Of a stretch of DNA of 17,813 nt, positions 1 to 6,755 are shown piece after piece (position 1 is the stretch's first letter; every line of letters begins with the position of its first letter). The translations under genes and the position numbers were made by a program. Origin of the DNA: DATECU01 sp035286745. GTDB taxonomy: Bacteria > Acidobacteriota > Vicinamibacteria > Fen-336. The stretch spans positions 1 to 17,813 of the forward strand of contig DATECU010000059.1 of NCBI GenBank assembly GCA_035286745.1, read 5' to 3'. The notes under the pieces are model-generated. The model worked only from the letters and a program-made list of their open reading frames with translations. It was not told where the DNA came from and did no database searches.

Positions 1-680
1 GCCACCGCGTCCACCTCATCGGCGTCGAAGTCCGCCCGCCATTCGGCCACGGCGATGGACAGCGGAACCAAAGGCAGCCAGCGGGGGATGCGGTAGAGCA
101 ACCAGGCGTGGTGCGCCACCGTGTCGCGGTAGGTGTCAAAGGGCGCCTCGGCCACCACCGCCCGCACCTCGGGCTCCACGACGGCGGCGCGCAGTACGGC
201 CACCGCTCCCATGGACCAACCCATGAGCACGAAACCGGCCGGCGCCAGGCCGGCTTGACGCAGGTAGGCCAGCGCAGCGCGCACGTCCTCTCGCTCGTGA
301 CCGCCCAACGTCATCCGCGCCGTCTTGCTTCCCCCGTGGCCGCGCAGGTCGAGCAGCAAGACGGCGTGACCCCGCGCTCGCAGAACTTCGGCTTGGTCCC
401 GATAGCTTTCCAGGCTGTCGCCGACCCCGTGGACCAGCACGACGGCCGGCCGGCGGGGGTCCCCGGGAGCGACCCAGGCTCTGAGGCCGATGCCTTGCGA
501 CCGGAGCTGCACCTCGGAAAAGCCCGCGGCCACCGGCGCCGCCGAGCGGCGAATGGCCCCGATCATGACTTGCGAGAACGCCACCGGCAGCGCCAGCAAC
601 AGCACCGCCCCATAGAACAACAAGCGGACAGCCAGACGTCTAGCGGGCGTGGCGACCAACGACTGAGGCAGAAGCTGCAT
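1..680 (-). CDS. Membrane-anchored alpha/beta hydrolase, partial (C-terminus beyond window)
   Basis: The reading frame is open from an ATG at 680 to the window edge, giving 226 residues with the C-terminus missing. A hydrophobic segment at about residues 17-36 follows a basic N-terminus, so the protein is probably anchored in the inner membrane by an uncleaved signal. The hydrolase fold is shown by the oxyanion-hole motif HGVGDS (84-89), the strand and turn LLLDLRGHG (108-116), and the nucleophile elbow GWSMG with Ser156. EAPFDTYRD (178-186) resembles the post-elbow segment of the FrsA/YqiA-like and 'alpha/beta hydrolase of unknown function' groups. The catalytic Asp and His would lie in or beyond the missing part. 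A GAGGGG ribosome-binding site sits about 9 nt before the ATG. The gene is divergent from the GntR regulator with 53 bp between starts, so it is a natural candidate target of that regulator. The substrate cannot be inferred. Confidence 0.85.
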   Translation of the reverse strand, partial: MQLLPQSLVATPARRLAVRLLFYGAVLLLALPVAFSQVMIGAIRRSAAPVAAGFSEVQLRSQGIGLRAWVAPGDPRRPAVVLVHGVGDSLESYRDQAEVLRARGHAVLLLDLRGHGGSKTARMTLGGHEREDVRAALAYLRQAGLAPAGFVLMGWSMGAVAVLRAAVVEPEVRAVVAEAPFDTYRDTVAHHAWLLYRIPRWLPLVPLSIAVAEWRADFDADEVDAV

Positions 681-733
681 GGACGCGGCCCCTCGCTCGG
701 GGCCATAATCCTCCCACGTTTGCGGGGGGGCGA
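681..733. promoter_or_regulatory. Divergent intergenic region between hydrolase and GntR gene
   Basis: This 53-bp gap must hold the 5' signals for both genes. CATAAT at 704-709 is a possible -10 hexamer on the plus strand (ATTATG on the minus strand), but no convincing -35 element accompanies it. A run of seven G residues just before the GTG at 734 probably serves as the regulator's ribosome-binding site. A GntR operator here is plausible from the arrangement, but I cannot point to a clear inverted repeat. Confidence 0.3.
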
Positions 734-1717
734 GTGGACTTCATCCTCAATCGCCGCGCCGAGGTCTCGGTGCGGGACCAGCTGATGGCCCAGCTCGAGC
801 TCAAGATCCTGAGCGGCGCGCTGGAGCACGGCCAGCGGCTGCCCAGCGTCCGGGTGCTGGCCCGCCGCCTCAAGGTGCACCACAACACGGTGTCGGCGGC
901 CTACCAGGACCTGGCGGCGGCCGGCCACGTCGAGCTGCGCCGGGGCTCAGGCGTGTTCGTGCGTCGTGCAGGGCCGTCAGCCCTTTCCGAGGCCCGGGGT
1001 CTCGACGAGATGATCCGCCTGGCCCTGCACACGGCTTTTCGCCAGGGCTATTCGGGGGGCCAGATCCGCGCCGCGGTGGAGCGTTGGCTGGCGGCCGCCC
1101 CGCCTGACCGCCTGCTGGTGGTGGACCCCTGCCGGGAAATGGCGGAGCTGATCGTCTTCGAGCTGCAGCAGATCCTGGAGCTGCCGGCTCAGGCGGCCGA
1201 GCCCGAGGAGGTGGAGGAGAATCCCGGCCTGCTGGCTGGAGCCCTCACCCTGGTTCTGCCCTACCACCTGGAGAAGATCCGGCGCCTGGTCCCCCAGGCC
1301 CCGGTAGAGGAAGTGACGCTCGAGATCTCAAGCGATGACAAGGCAGCCGCCGAGGCCCTGCCGGCGGGTAGCGTCGTGCTGATCGTCTCCCACTCTCCGA
1401 CCGTGCTGCCGTTCGCCACCGCCTTCGCGCAGAGCCTGCGCGGGGACGAGCTCCTGATCGAGGCCCGCACCCTGGACGCGGCCCGGGAGTGGAAGCGGCT
1501 GCTGCGGGTCGCCGACCTGGTGTTCGCCGACGCCCTCTCGGTGGAGACGGTCAGCAAGGCCCGACCCCGGCGGCTGCGCGAGCTGCGCATCATCTCCGAG
1601 GCGGCGCTCTTGCGCCTCAAAGACGCCCTCACCATCGTGGCCCCGCACCCCAACCGGGTCGCCCCGGCAGCCCTGAGTCCGGAGCGCGACCCTGCGCCCG
1701 GCGTCAGGCGAGCCTAG
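734..1717 (+). CDS. GntR-family transcriptional regulator with uncharacterised C-terminal domain
   Basis: This 327-residue protein starts at GTG 734, behind a G-rich ribosome-binding site. Residues about 8-78 form a GntR winged helix-turn-helix: VRDQLMAQLELKILSG, then LPSVRVLARRLKVHHNTV as the recognition region, then the wing HVELRRGSGVFVRR. The head is of the YtrA/MocR-like kind. The C-terminal region of about 230 residues lacks the PLP-binding lysine context of a MocR aminotransferase domain and does not look like FCD or UTRA domains. It alternates predicted beta strands (LTLVLPYH, SVVLIVSHS, ADLVFADAL) with helices, suggesting a Rossmann-like or periplasmic-binding-protein-like sensor fold. 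It is divergent from the hydrolase gene and may regulate it or itself. Its stop codon overlaps that of the convergent glycosyl transferase gene. The ligand is unknown. Confidence 0.88.
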   Translation: MDFILNRRAEVSVRDQLMAQLELKILSGALEHGQRLPSVRVLARRLKVHHNTVSAAYQDLAAAGHVELRRGSGVFVRRAGPSALSEARGLDEMIRLALHTAFRQGYSGGQIRAAVERWLAAAPPDRLLVVDPCREMAELIVFELQQILELPAQAAEPEEVEENPGLLAGALTLVLPYHLEKIRRLVPQAPVEEVTLEISSDDKAAAEALPAGSVVLIVSHSPTVLPFATAFAQSLRGDELLIEARTLDAAREWKRLLRVADLVFADALSVETVSKARPRRLRELRIISEAALLRLKDALTIVAPHPNRVAPAALSPERDPAPGVRRA

Positions 1718-3462
1718 CGATCACCGCTGTCGGCACCTACCTCAGCCAGGCTATCGGCGCCGGCTCGCCGCAAACGGCTCTTGGGGATGACCCACGAAAG
1801 CGGCACGTGGCCGCGGCCGGCGAGGGCGACGACGGTGAAGAGCAGAATCTTGAGGTCGACCAGGAACGACAGGTGTTGCACGTACAGCAGGTCGTACTGG
1901 ATCCACTGATGGAAGTCGCCCAGATCTCGATCATGGCGGCAGACTTGCCACAACCCGGTGATGCCGGGTCGCACCGAAAGCCGTCCCTCGCGCCAGGGCA
2001 CGCACAACTGGTTCTCCCGAAAGGGCGAAGGCCGCGGTCCCACGAAGCTCATCTCTCCCTTGAGCACGTTGAGAAGCTGCGGCAGCTCGTCCAGGTTGCT
2101 GCGGCGAAGCAGGCGGCCCATGCGGGTGACACGCGGATCGCGCTCCATCTTGAACTGCGGCCCATCGACCTGGCTCTGGGCGCGCAGCTGCCGCTCCAGC
2201 CGGGCGGCGCCGCTCACCATGGTCCTGAACTTCCAGCAGCGAAAGACCTCGCCCCCTCGCCCCTCCCGCAGATGCCCGTAGAGCGCCGAGCCCTTGGAGT
2301 CCAGGCGCACCAGGGCGGCGATCAGCGCCAGGAGCGGGGACAGCACCAGCAGCGACCCCAGGGCGACCAGGAAGTCGAGGGCGGGCTTGAGCCGCGGATA
2401 ACGTGAACGGCGCTCGGCCGCCTCCGCCCGCTCCACCGGTCCGGGGCCCAGAGCGGGGTGATAGCTACCGGAAGAGGGTTCGCGCAGAGCCGGCGGGTTG
2501 GTGGGAAGATCCACGAACACGGCCCGGTGGCGGATCACCCAGTCCGCGCCCACGGTGATGTCAGGGGCCACCAGGCTCTGCGCCACGACAGCGTTAGGCC
2601 CGATCCGCACCCCCGCCCCCAGCAGCGCCGGGCCCAGGACGGTCGCGTTCTCTTCCAGCACCACGCCCTGGTGAAGAACCACTGGCCCCACGATCCGGGC
2701 CGAGGGGTGGATCACCACGTCGTCGCCCACGAACAGAGGGGTCGCCGCGCGAGCGCCACGGCCGGTGCCGGTGGTCGCTTCCAGGACGAAGCGCTCGGAG
2801 AGCGCCAGCAACCCGCGCTCCTCCGAGAGATCGAGAGCCCCGGCGGCCATGGGCAGGTCGCGGCTGGGCACGCCGCGGCTCGCCAGCGACAGCCTGAGCT
2901 CGGTGAGCGAGGCCAGGTCCAGCTCCTCCCCGGCCAGGTTGCAGGAGCGCGGCAACAGGGTGCACGAGACGCCGGCAGCGAAGGGCCAGGTCACTGCGTC
3001 GTAGTAGCGCTGGATCCGACGCACCCGTCCTTCAGGATCCAGGTCCACGTGCTCCTTGGTACCGGTGACCGAGGCGTCCAGGGCGACCAGGTGGCGCACC
3101 CAACGAGGATCGGAGGAGGTGTGGCGGAGCAGCGACTCGGGGTCCAGGCCGTCGGCGGGGAAACAACGGGGGTCGACGATGAAGAGCCAATCCGAAGGCT
3201 CCAGGCGGGCCAAGTAGGCGTCCAGGGCATGGGCGCCGGCGATGACCTTGGCTTGAGACGAGACGCGCGTGACGCGTTCGGCGTAGCCCGGGTCGGGCAG
3301 GAAGGTGGGACGGATGGCGGGCGGGTTGGGGCTGACCGCGGCCAGCCGCACCCACAGGTGATCGAGCAGCGTGCCCGTCCCCAAGGGCGTGAGCAGCAGC
3401 GAGGCGCGGCTACCCTCGAGGTAGGGGGGCCGGGAGTCCAGAAAGATGGGATAGAGGTTCAC
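1714..3462 (-). CDS. Phosphoglycosyl transferase (bacterial sugar transferase) fused to nucleotidyltransferase-like and left-handed beta-helix domains
   Basis: This 582-residue protein starts at GTG 3462. Residues about 1-235 look like a reduced nucleotidyltransferase domain (LLTPLGTGTLLDHLW; DWLFIVDPRCFP). Residues about 245-312 are imperfect hexapeptide repeats of a left-handed beta helix (IHPSARIVGPVVL, GVRIGPNAVV). After a linker, residues about 355-560 form a monotopic phosphoglycosyl transferase of the WcaJ/WbaP class. Its parts are a hydrophobic re-entrant segment (361-385), KFRTM (411-415), the catalytic Asp-Glu pair in NLDELPQ (D458, E459), FVGPRP (473-478) and RPGITGLWQV (498-507). 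Enzymes of this class transfer a sugar-1-phosphate from a UDP-sugar to undecaprenyl phosphate on the cytoplasmic side of the inner membrane, the first step in glycan assembly. The usual long N-terminal membrane or CoA-binding-like half of WcaJ is replaced here. The gene lies 24 bp after its upstream neighbour, so the two are probably co-transcribed. Confidence 0.92.
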   Translation of the reverse strand: MNLYPIFLDSRPPYLEGSRASLLLTPLGTGTLLDHLWVRLAAVSPNPPAIRPTFLPDPGYAERVTRVSSQAKVIAGAHALDAYLARLEPSDWLFIVDPRCFPADGLDPESLLRHTSSDPRWVRHLVALDASVTGTKEHVDLDPEGRVRRIQRYYDAVTWPFAAGVSCTLLPRSCNLAGEELDLASLTELRLSLASRGVPSRDLPMAAGALDLSEERGLLALSERFVLEATTGTGRGARAATPLFVGDDVVIHPSARIVGPVVLHQGVVLEENATVLGPALLGAGVRIGPNAVVAQSLVAPDITVGADWVIRHRAVFVDLPTNPPALREPSSGSYHPALGPGPVERAEAAERRSRYPRLKPALDFLVALGSLLVLSPLLALIAALVRLDSKGSALYGHLREGRGGEVFRCWKFRTMVSGAARLERQLRAQSQVDGPQFKMERDPRVTRMGRLLRRSNLDELPQLLNVLKGEMSFVGPRPSPFRENQLCVPWREGRLSVRPGITGLWQVCRHDRDLGDFHQWIQYDLLYVQHLSFLVDLKILLFTVVALAGRGHVPLSWVIPKSRLRRAGADSLAEVGADSGDR

Positions 3463-3486
3463 GAAGCCTGGTTCCCCGGCGAGGCG

Positions 3487-4566
3487 CTAGGGTAGAGCCG
3501 GCCTGCGGGCCAGGCCTGCGAGTTCCGCAAACCCCACCGAGTCCGGCCGCTCGGGCGGCACTGGCCGGGCGCGCCGGTCCCTCTCGGCGGCAACCGCTCC
3601 CAGGAGCGTCGTCCCGTCTTCCACCACCGCGCGATCGGCCACCACCGAGCGATCGACCACGGCCTGGCGGCCGATCACGCTCTTGCGCCACACCGCCGAC
3701 CGGGAGACCAGGGCTCCGGAGCCCACGATGGCGCCGAAGCCGATGGTCGCGGGGCCCACGATGGTGGCGCCCGAGTCGACCCGAGCGTGGGGGCCTACCA
3801 GCACCGGCCCCACGATCACCGCGTCCAGGGCCAGCCGGGCGGTGGCGTGAGCCTGCAGCTCGCCGAGCGCGAAGTACCCCGGCAGTTCCTCCCCGCGCTC
3901 GGCCAGGCGTTCCACCACCCACTGGTTCACTGAGAGATAGGTGGAAGCGTTGATCACCTTGGGGGTGACCGTTTCCACGCCGAAGCTCGCCACCAGCTCG
4001 CCAGCTTCGTACAGCCGCGGGATCAGGTTCTCCTTGATGTCCTGGAAGCCTCGGTCCGGCACCAGCTCGAGGGCCCGGCGATCGAACACGTAGATGCCGC
4101 TAGGCGTCTGGACCCTGGGCCGCCCAGCCCGGCCCGGGATCTCGTCCACCACCACCGTCACCGCGGCCTGATTCCGAAAGTGGGCGTCGAGGATGGCCGG
4201 CAGCCCGGCCACCGGGATAATGGTGCCGTCCACCACCACCACGGTTCCGGCGCTGGATCCGATGCAGGCGTCCCGGACGCAGCCTGCCGGTCCGCGCGGC
4301 GTCGGGTCCTCCCGGAAGCTCAAGTTCATGCCCCGGGGAGTCTGGCTGGAAAGCCGCGCCTTGAGGCCGCGGGAGCCGGCGTTTGCGCACAGCACCGCGG
4401 CGCCAATCCCGCCCTCGTGAAGCCAACGCACGGCATAGGAAGCGAGCGGTCGGTGGGCGACCGGGAGCAGAGGTCTGGGCAGCAGCCGGTCGAAACCGGC
4501 CTCGCTCCAGCGATAGGAACCGGCCAGGACGACACCCTTCACCTTGGAACGATCCACACCGGTCAC
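3487..4566 (-). CDS. Nucleotidyltransferase-like protein with C-terminal left-handed beta helix, active site degraded
   Basis: This 359-residue protein starts at GTG 4566, with GGAGG 9 nt upstream. Its layout is that of an NDP-sugar pyrophosphorylase: a Rossmann-like nucleotidyltransferase domain at about 9-225 and hexapeptide repeats at about 245-322 (VIVGPVLVGPHARV, ATIVGPATIGFGAIVGSGA). The landmarks are present but altered. The loop normally GG-x-G-T-R is AGSYRW (15-20), the signature PKPLLPV is PRPLLPV (30-36), GTAGA is GPAGC, and the metal-binding Asp of the 'NGD' motif is replaced by Thr (DGT, 113-115). DIKENLIPRLYEAGE (176-190) is well conserved. It may have lost pyrophosphorylase activity and could act as an acyltransferase-like trimer, a scaffold or a regulatory partner. 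It is the first gene of a pair with the phosphoglycosyl transferase, which has a similar N-terminal half, so a joint complex is plausible. Confidence 0.85.
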   Translation of the reverse strand: MTGVDRSKVKGVVLAGSYRWSEAGFDRLLPRPLLPVAHRPLASYAVRWLHEGGIGAAVLCANAGSRGLKARLSSQTPRGMNLSFREDPTPRGPAGCVRDACIGSSAGTVVVVDGTIIPVAGLPAILDAHFRNQAAVTVVVDEIPGRAGRPRVQTPSGIYVFDRRALELVPDRGFQDIKENLIPRLYEAGELVASFGVETVTPKVINASTYLSVNQWVVERLAERGEELPGYFALGELQAHATARLALDAVIVGPVLVGPHARVDSGATIVGPATIGFGAIVGSGALVSRSAVWRKSVIGRQAVVDRSVVADRAVVEDGTTLLGAVAAERDRRARPVPPERPDSVGFAELAGLARRPALP

Positions 4567-4849
4567 TGTACCTAACCTCCCCTGAGGGCACGAGTGGCTC
4601 GCACCTGGGCGGAGAGACAGCCTCGCCGTGAGTGCGTGTGTGGAGGGAACCTATCCTGCGAAGGTCCAGTCTGAGACCGAACGCTCGCGCTGTCAAGATG
4701 GTTCGCTTTCCCGGTCTGTCATGCGGCAATCCGACCGGTAGGCTGGCCCGGCGTCAGGTGCTAAGGGCTGGAGCAGGTGACGGATACGGGGAGGGCGGCT
4801 GCCTGCGCGATGCGGCGAAATCAGGGCCGGCAGCAACCATGCTCAGGGC
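4567..4849. promoter_or_regulatory. Intergenic region with candidate promoter for the nucleotidyltransferase/phosphoglycosyl transferase pair
   Basis: This 283-bp gap separates the second beta-helix gene from the downstream pair. Read on the minus strand, it contains an exact TTGACA (plus-strand 4691-4696). Seventeen bp further on is the weak hexamer CAGACT (4668-4673), which has three of six consensus bases. That would give a leader of about 95 nt. No hairpin with a T tract is visible after the beta-helix stop codon, so read-through is possible. Nothing else in the stretch looks like a gene. Confidence 0.3.
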
Positions 4850-6613
4850 TCACTGAAAGCCATCTCCGAAGATGGTGTCGCTGCCAGGACTGGGTGTTCC
4901 TGAATCAAACCTCGCCCTGGCGGGGAGTGCATGGAGCTTGGGGATGCCGGTCGAGTTCACCCAGGGCCAGGTCCGGGAGCCAAAAAACGCGGGCTTCCTG
5001 GTCAGGTACAGCGAGTCGGGGATCGCCTGCGGGGGGTTGTCCCAGTGCACCTGATTGGTGGCGTAGTCGAAGCTGCCGTCGCGAATTGCGGTCGCCGCCA
5101 CCTGGGGGTCGACGGTCACACCGGGCGTGCCCTGGCTGTCGGGATAGCCGAGCTTCCACATGGGGACCGGATCGTCATCCCAAGGGTAGGTGTTCTGATA
5201 GATGAAGGCGGTGCCCGCCGGTTGCGGAGTCATGCCGGAGTAGCCCAGTACGTTGCCCACAAAGGTGTACCAGTAGTGCCCGGCTGCCAGACCGATGGCT
5301 CGCCGGTTCCCCAAGTCCAGCAGGTTCAGGCCGCCGAGGGAGCGGCGGGTGCTGGTGGCATGGTTACGGAAGAACGTGATGAAGACGGAGTTTCCCCAGG
5401 TCGCATCGCCTTCGAGGTTGAAGGCCTGGTTTCCTTCAAACAACTCGTAGTGGGGAGTGGTCATGTGCGAGGCTTGCAGGCCGGTCTCCACCCAGTTCGG
5501 GTAGCCGGCGCCGTAGCCATCCTCGAAGTAGTTGTAGCCGATGACATTGCCGCCGCCGGTCGCGCGCATCACGATCACCTTGTTGAAGTTCCAGACGATG
5601 TTGTTCTCGAAGAGGCTGTCGGCGGTGGCCCGGTTGATGGAGAGGCCGTAGCCATTGCCGCCCGGGTTCGGGTCCTTGGTGTGGTGAAGGTAGGAGTCGC
5701 GCACCACGCAGCGGAAACAGCGGAACAAAGCGATGCTCCCGCCCGCCGAGTACTCCGACTGCACGTCCTTCACCCAGGTATACGCTGCAAGCTCCAGGCG
5801 GACGTTGCCGCCCCCATCGTGGCCCTCGCCGCCGTACACGCGCAGGTCTTCGAGGCCCGCGTACTTCACAGCCGGTAGCAGGGGGCCGCCCACCCACTCT
5901 CTGAAGCGGGTGAGCTGCGCGGAGTGCGCGACGTCGAAGTCGATGTGAAAGGGCGTGGTGAGGCTCACCGTGTTGCCGCTGACGCTCGCGATCTCCATCA
6001 CCTGGGCCAGCGGCCGGTCCATCCGCGAGAACCACCCGCGAGAAGGGTCACCCGGGGGGGATTCCGCACTCCAGCGGGTGATGGAGGCGTCGGTCAGCTT
6101 GTCGACCAGGACCACCTCGCCCCCAGCCAGGCCGGAAGCGTTAGCCACGGTGACTGAGCTGGACCCCTTGGCCGCGTTCGTCGTGAGGTTCGTCGAGCCG
6201 TCTTCTTGCGGCCAGCGGCGGCCCAGGATCACCACCGCCTCGCCCGTCCCATCGGGGGCCTGCAGGAGGGTCGCCGTCGAGCCGGCTCCGCGGAGCACGA
6301 TTCCCTTGTCGATCAGGAGCGGGCCGCTCGCCACGCGAAAGGTCCCCGCCGACAGAAGCACCACCTGTCCGACGGGGCAGGCGTCGATCGCCGCCTGGAG
6401 GGCGGCGGTGGCGTCCAGCGACCCGTTGCCCCAGGTCGAGGCGCTCAGGCTTGCGCAGACGGTTGAGCGAGCCGGAATCCCGCCCGGGATGCCCGGGTTC
6501 CACGTAGTGCGCCGCCCGGGGGGGACGATATCGGCGGCAACCTGGGGGTGAACCGTTGAGCAAAGGACGAAGAAGAAAGGCCAGAGGGCTGAGCGATGAC
6601 GTCTCGGCGACAT
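4850..6613 (-). CDS. Secreted right-handed beta-helix protein, pectate-lyase superfamily, downstream paralogue
   Basis: This 587-residue protein starts at ATG 6613, preceded by GGAGCCAGCC. A Sec signal peptide is visible: a basic start MSPRRHR, a hydrophobic core WPFFFVLCSTV, and cleavage probably near QVAA-DIV (about 26-27). The mature part opens with TTWNPGIPGGIPAR, then the pectate-lyase-3-like start DATAALQAAIDACP and GTFRV, typical of the first coils of a parallel beta helix. Later coils contain CVVRDSYLHH, ENNIVWNFNKVIVMRATGGGNVIGYNYFEDG and SVFITFFRNHA. Cysteines C53 and C79 are shared with the paralogue and may form disulfides. The protein ends in DTIFGDGFQ. Its place in a polysaccharide locus suggests a lyase, epimerase or glycan-binding role outside the cytoplasm, but no catalytic residues can be assigned by eye. 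Confidence 0.87.
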   Translation of the reverse strand: MSPRRHRSALWPFFFVLCSTVHPQVAADIVPPGRRTTWNPGIPGGIPARSTVCASLSASTWGNGSLDATAALQAAIDACPVGQVVLLSAGTFRVASGPLLIDKGIVLRGAGSTATLLQAPDGTGEAVVILGRRWPQEDGSTNLTTNAAKGSSSVTVANASGLAGGEVVLVDKLTDASITRWSAESPPGDPSRGWFSRMDRPLAQVMEIASVSGNTVSLTTPFHIDFDVAHSAQLTRFREWVGGPLLPAVKYAGLEDLRVYGGEGHDGGGNVRLELAAYTWVKDVQSEYSAGGSIALFRCFRCVVRDSYLHHTKDPNPGGNGYGLSINRATADSLFENNIVWNFNKVIVMRATGGGNVIGYNYFEDGYGAGYPNWVETGLQASHMTTPHYELFEGNQAFNLEGDATWGNSVFITFFRNHATSTRRSLGGLNLLDLGNRRAIGLAAGHYWYTFVGNVLGYSGMTPQPAGTAFIYQNTYPWDDDPVPMWKLGYPDSQGTPGVTVDPQVAATAIRDGSFDYATNQVHWDNPPQAIPDSLYLTRKPAFFGSRTWPWVNSTGIPKLHALPARARFDSGTPSPGSDTIFGDGFQ

Positions 6614-6755
6614 CGGCTGGCTCCCGCGCGAGAACGGCCGGTCCCTGGGGGCCCGTTCACCCAGCGTGATCAGGCCCCCGAGCCCCTCCCCGAGCCGTCT
6701 TCGAATGAAGGTAGGCGTACCGGGTCGCGCATGTCAAGCGACCGTCCGCGCGGAC
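6614..6755. promoter_or_regulatory. Intergenic region between the two beta-helix genes with candidate promoter and palindrome
   Basis: On the minus strand, an exact TTGACA (plus-strand 6732-6737) is followed after 18 bp by TACCTT (6708-6713), a possible sigma70-type promoter. It would leave a leader of about 85-90 nt before the ATG at 6613. A perfect 12-bp palindrome GTCCGCGCGGAC lies at 6744-6755, directly between the upstream gene's stop codon and the -35 element. It could be an operator or the base of a transcript-end hairpin. No CRP-like box is seen here, unlike in front of the upstream paralogue. Confidence 0.35.
6744..6755. repeat. Perfect 12-bp palindrome abutting a stop codon
   Basis: GTCCGC is followed immediately by its reverse complement GCGGAC. 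The palindrome ends exactly at the base before the TAG of the upstream beta-helix gene (6756-6758). Six bp separate it from the candidate -35 hexamer of the downstream paralogue. There is no loop and no T tract, so an operator reading is as good as a terminator reading. GC-rich 12-mers of this sort can also arise by chance. Confidence 0.4.

Noticed and set aside
6540..6613. Lipoprotein signal (Cys near residue 18) in the beta-helix proteins
   Set aside because: Both proteins have a Cys in or near the hydrophobic core (FVLC, YSLC), but the residue before it is Leu, not Gly, Ala or Ser, and a normal signal-peptidase I site follows. A lipobox is not supported.
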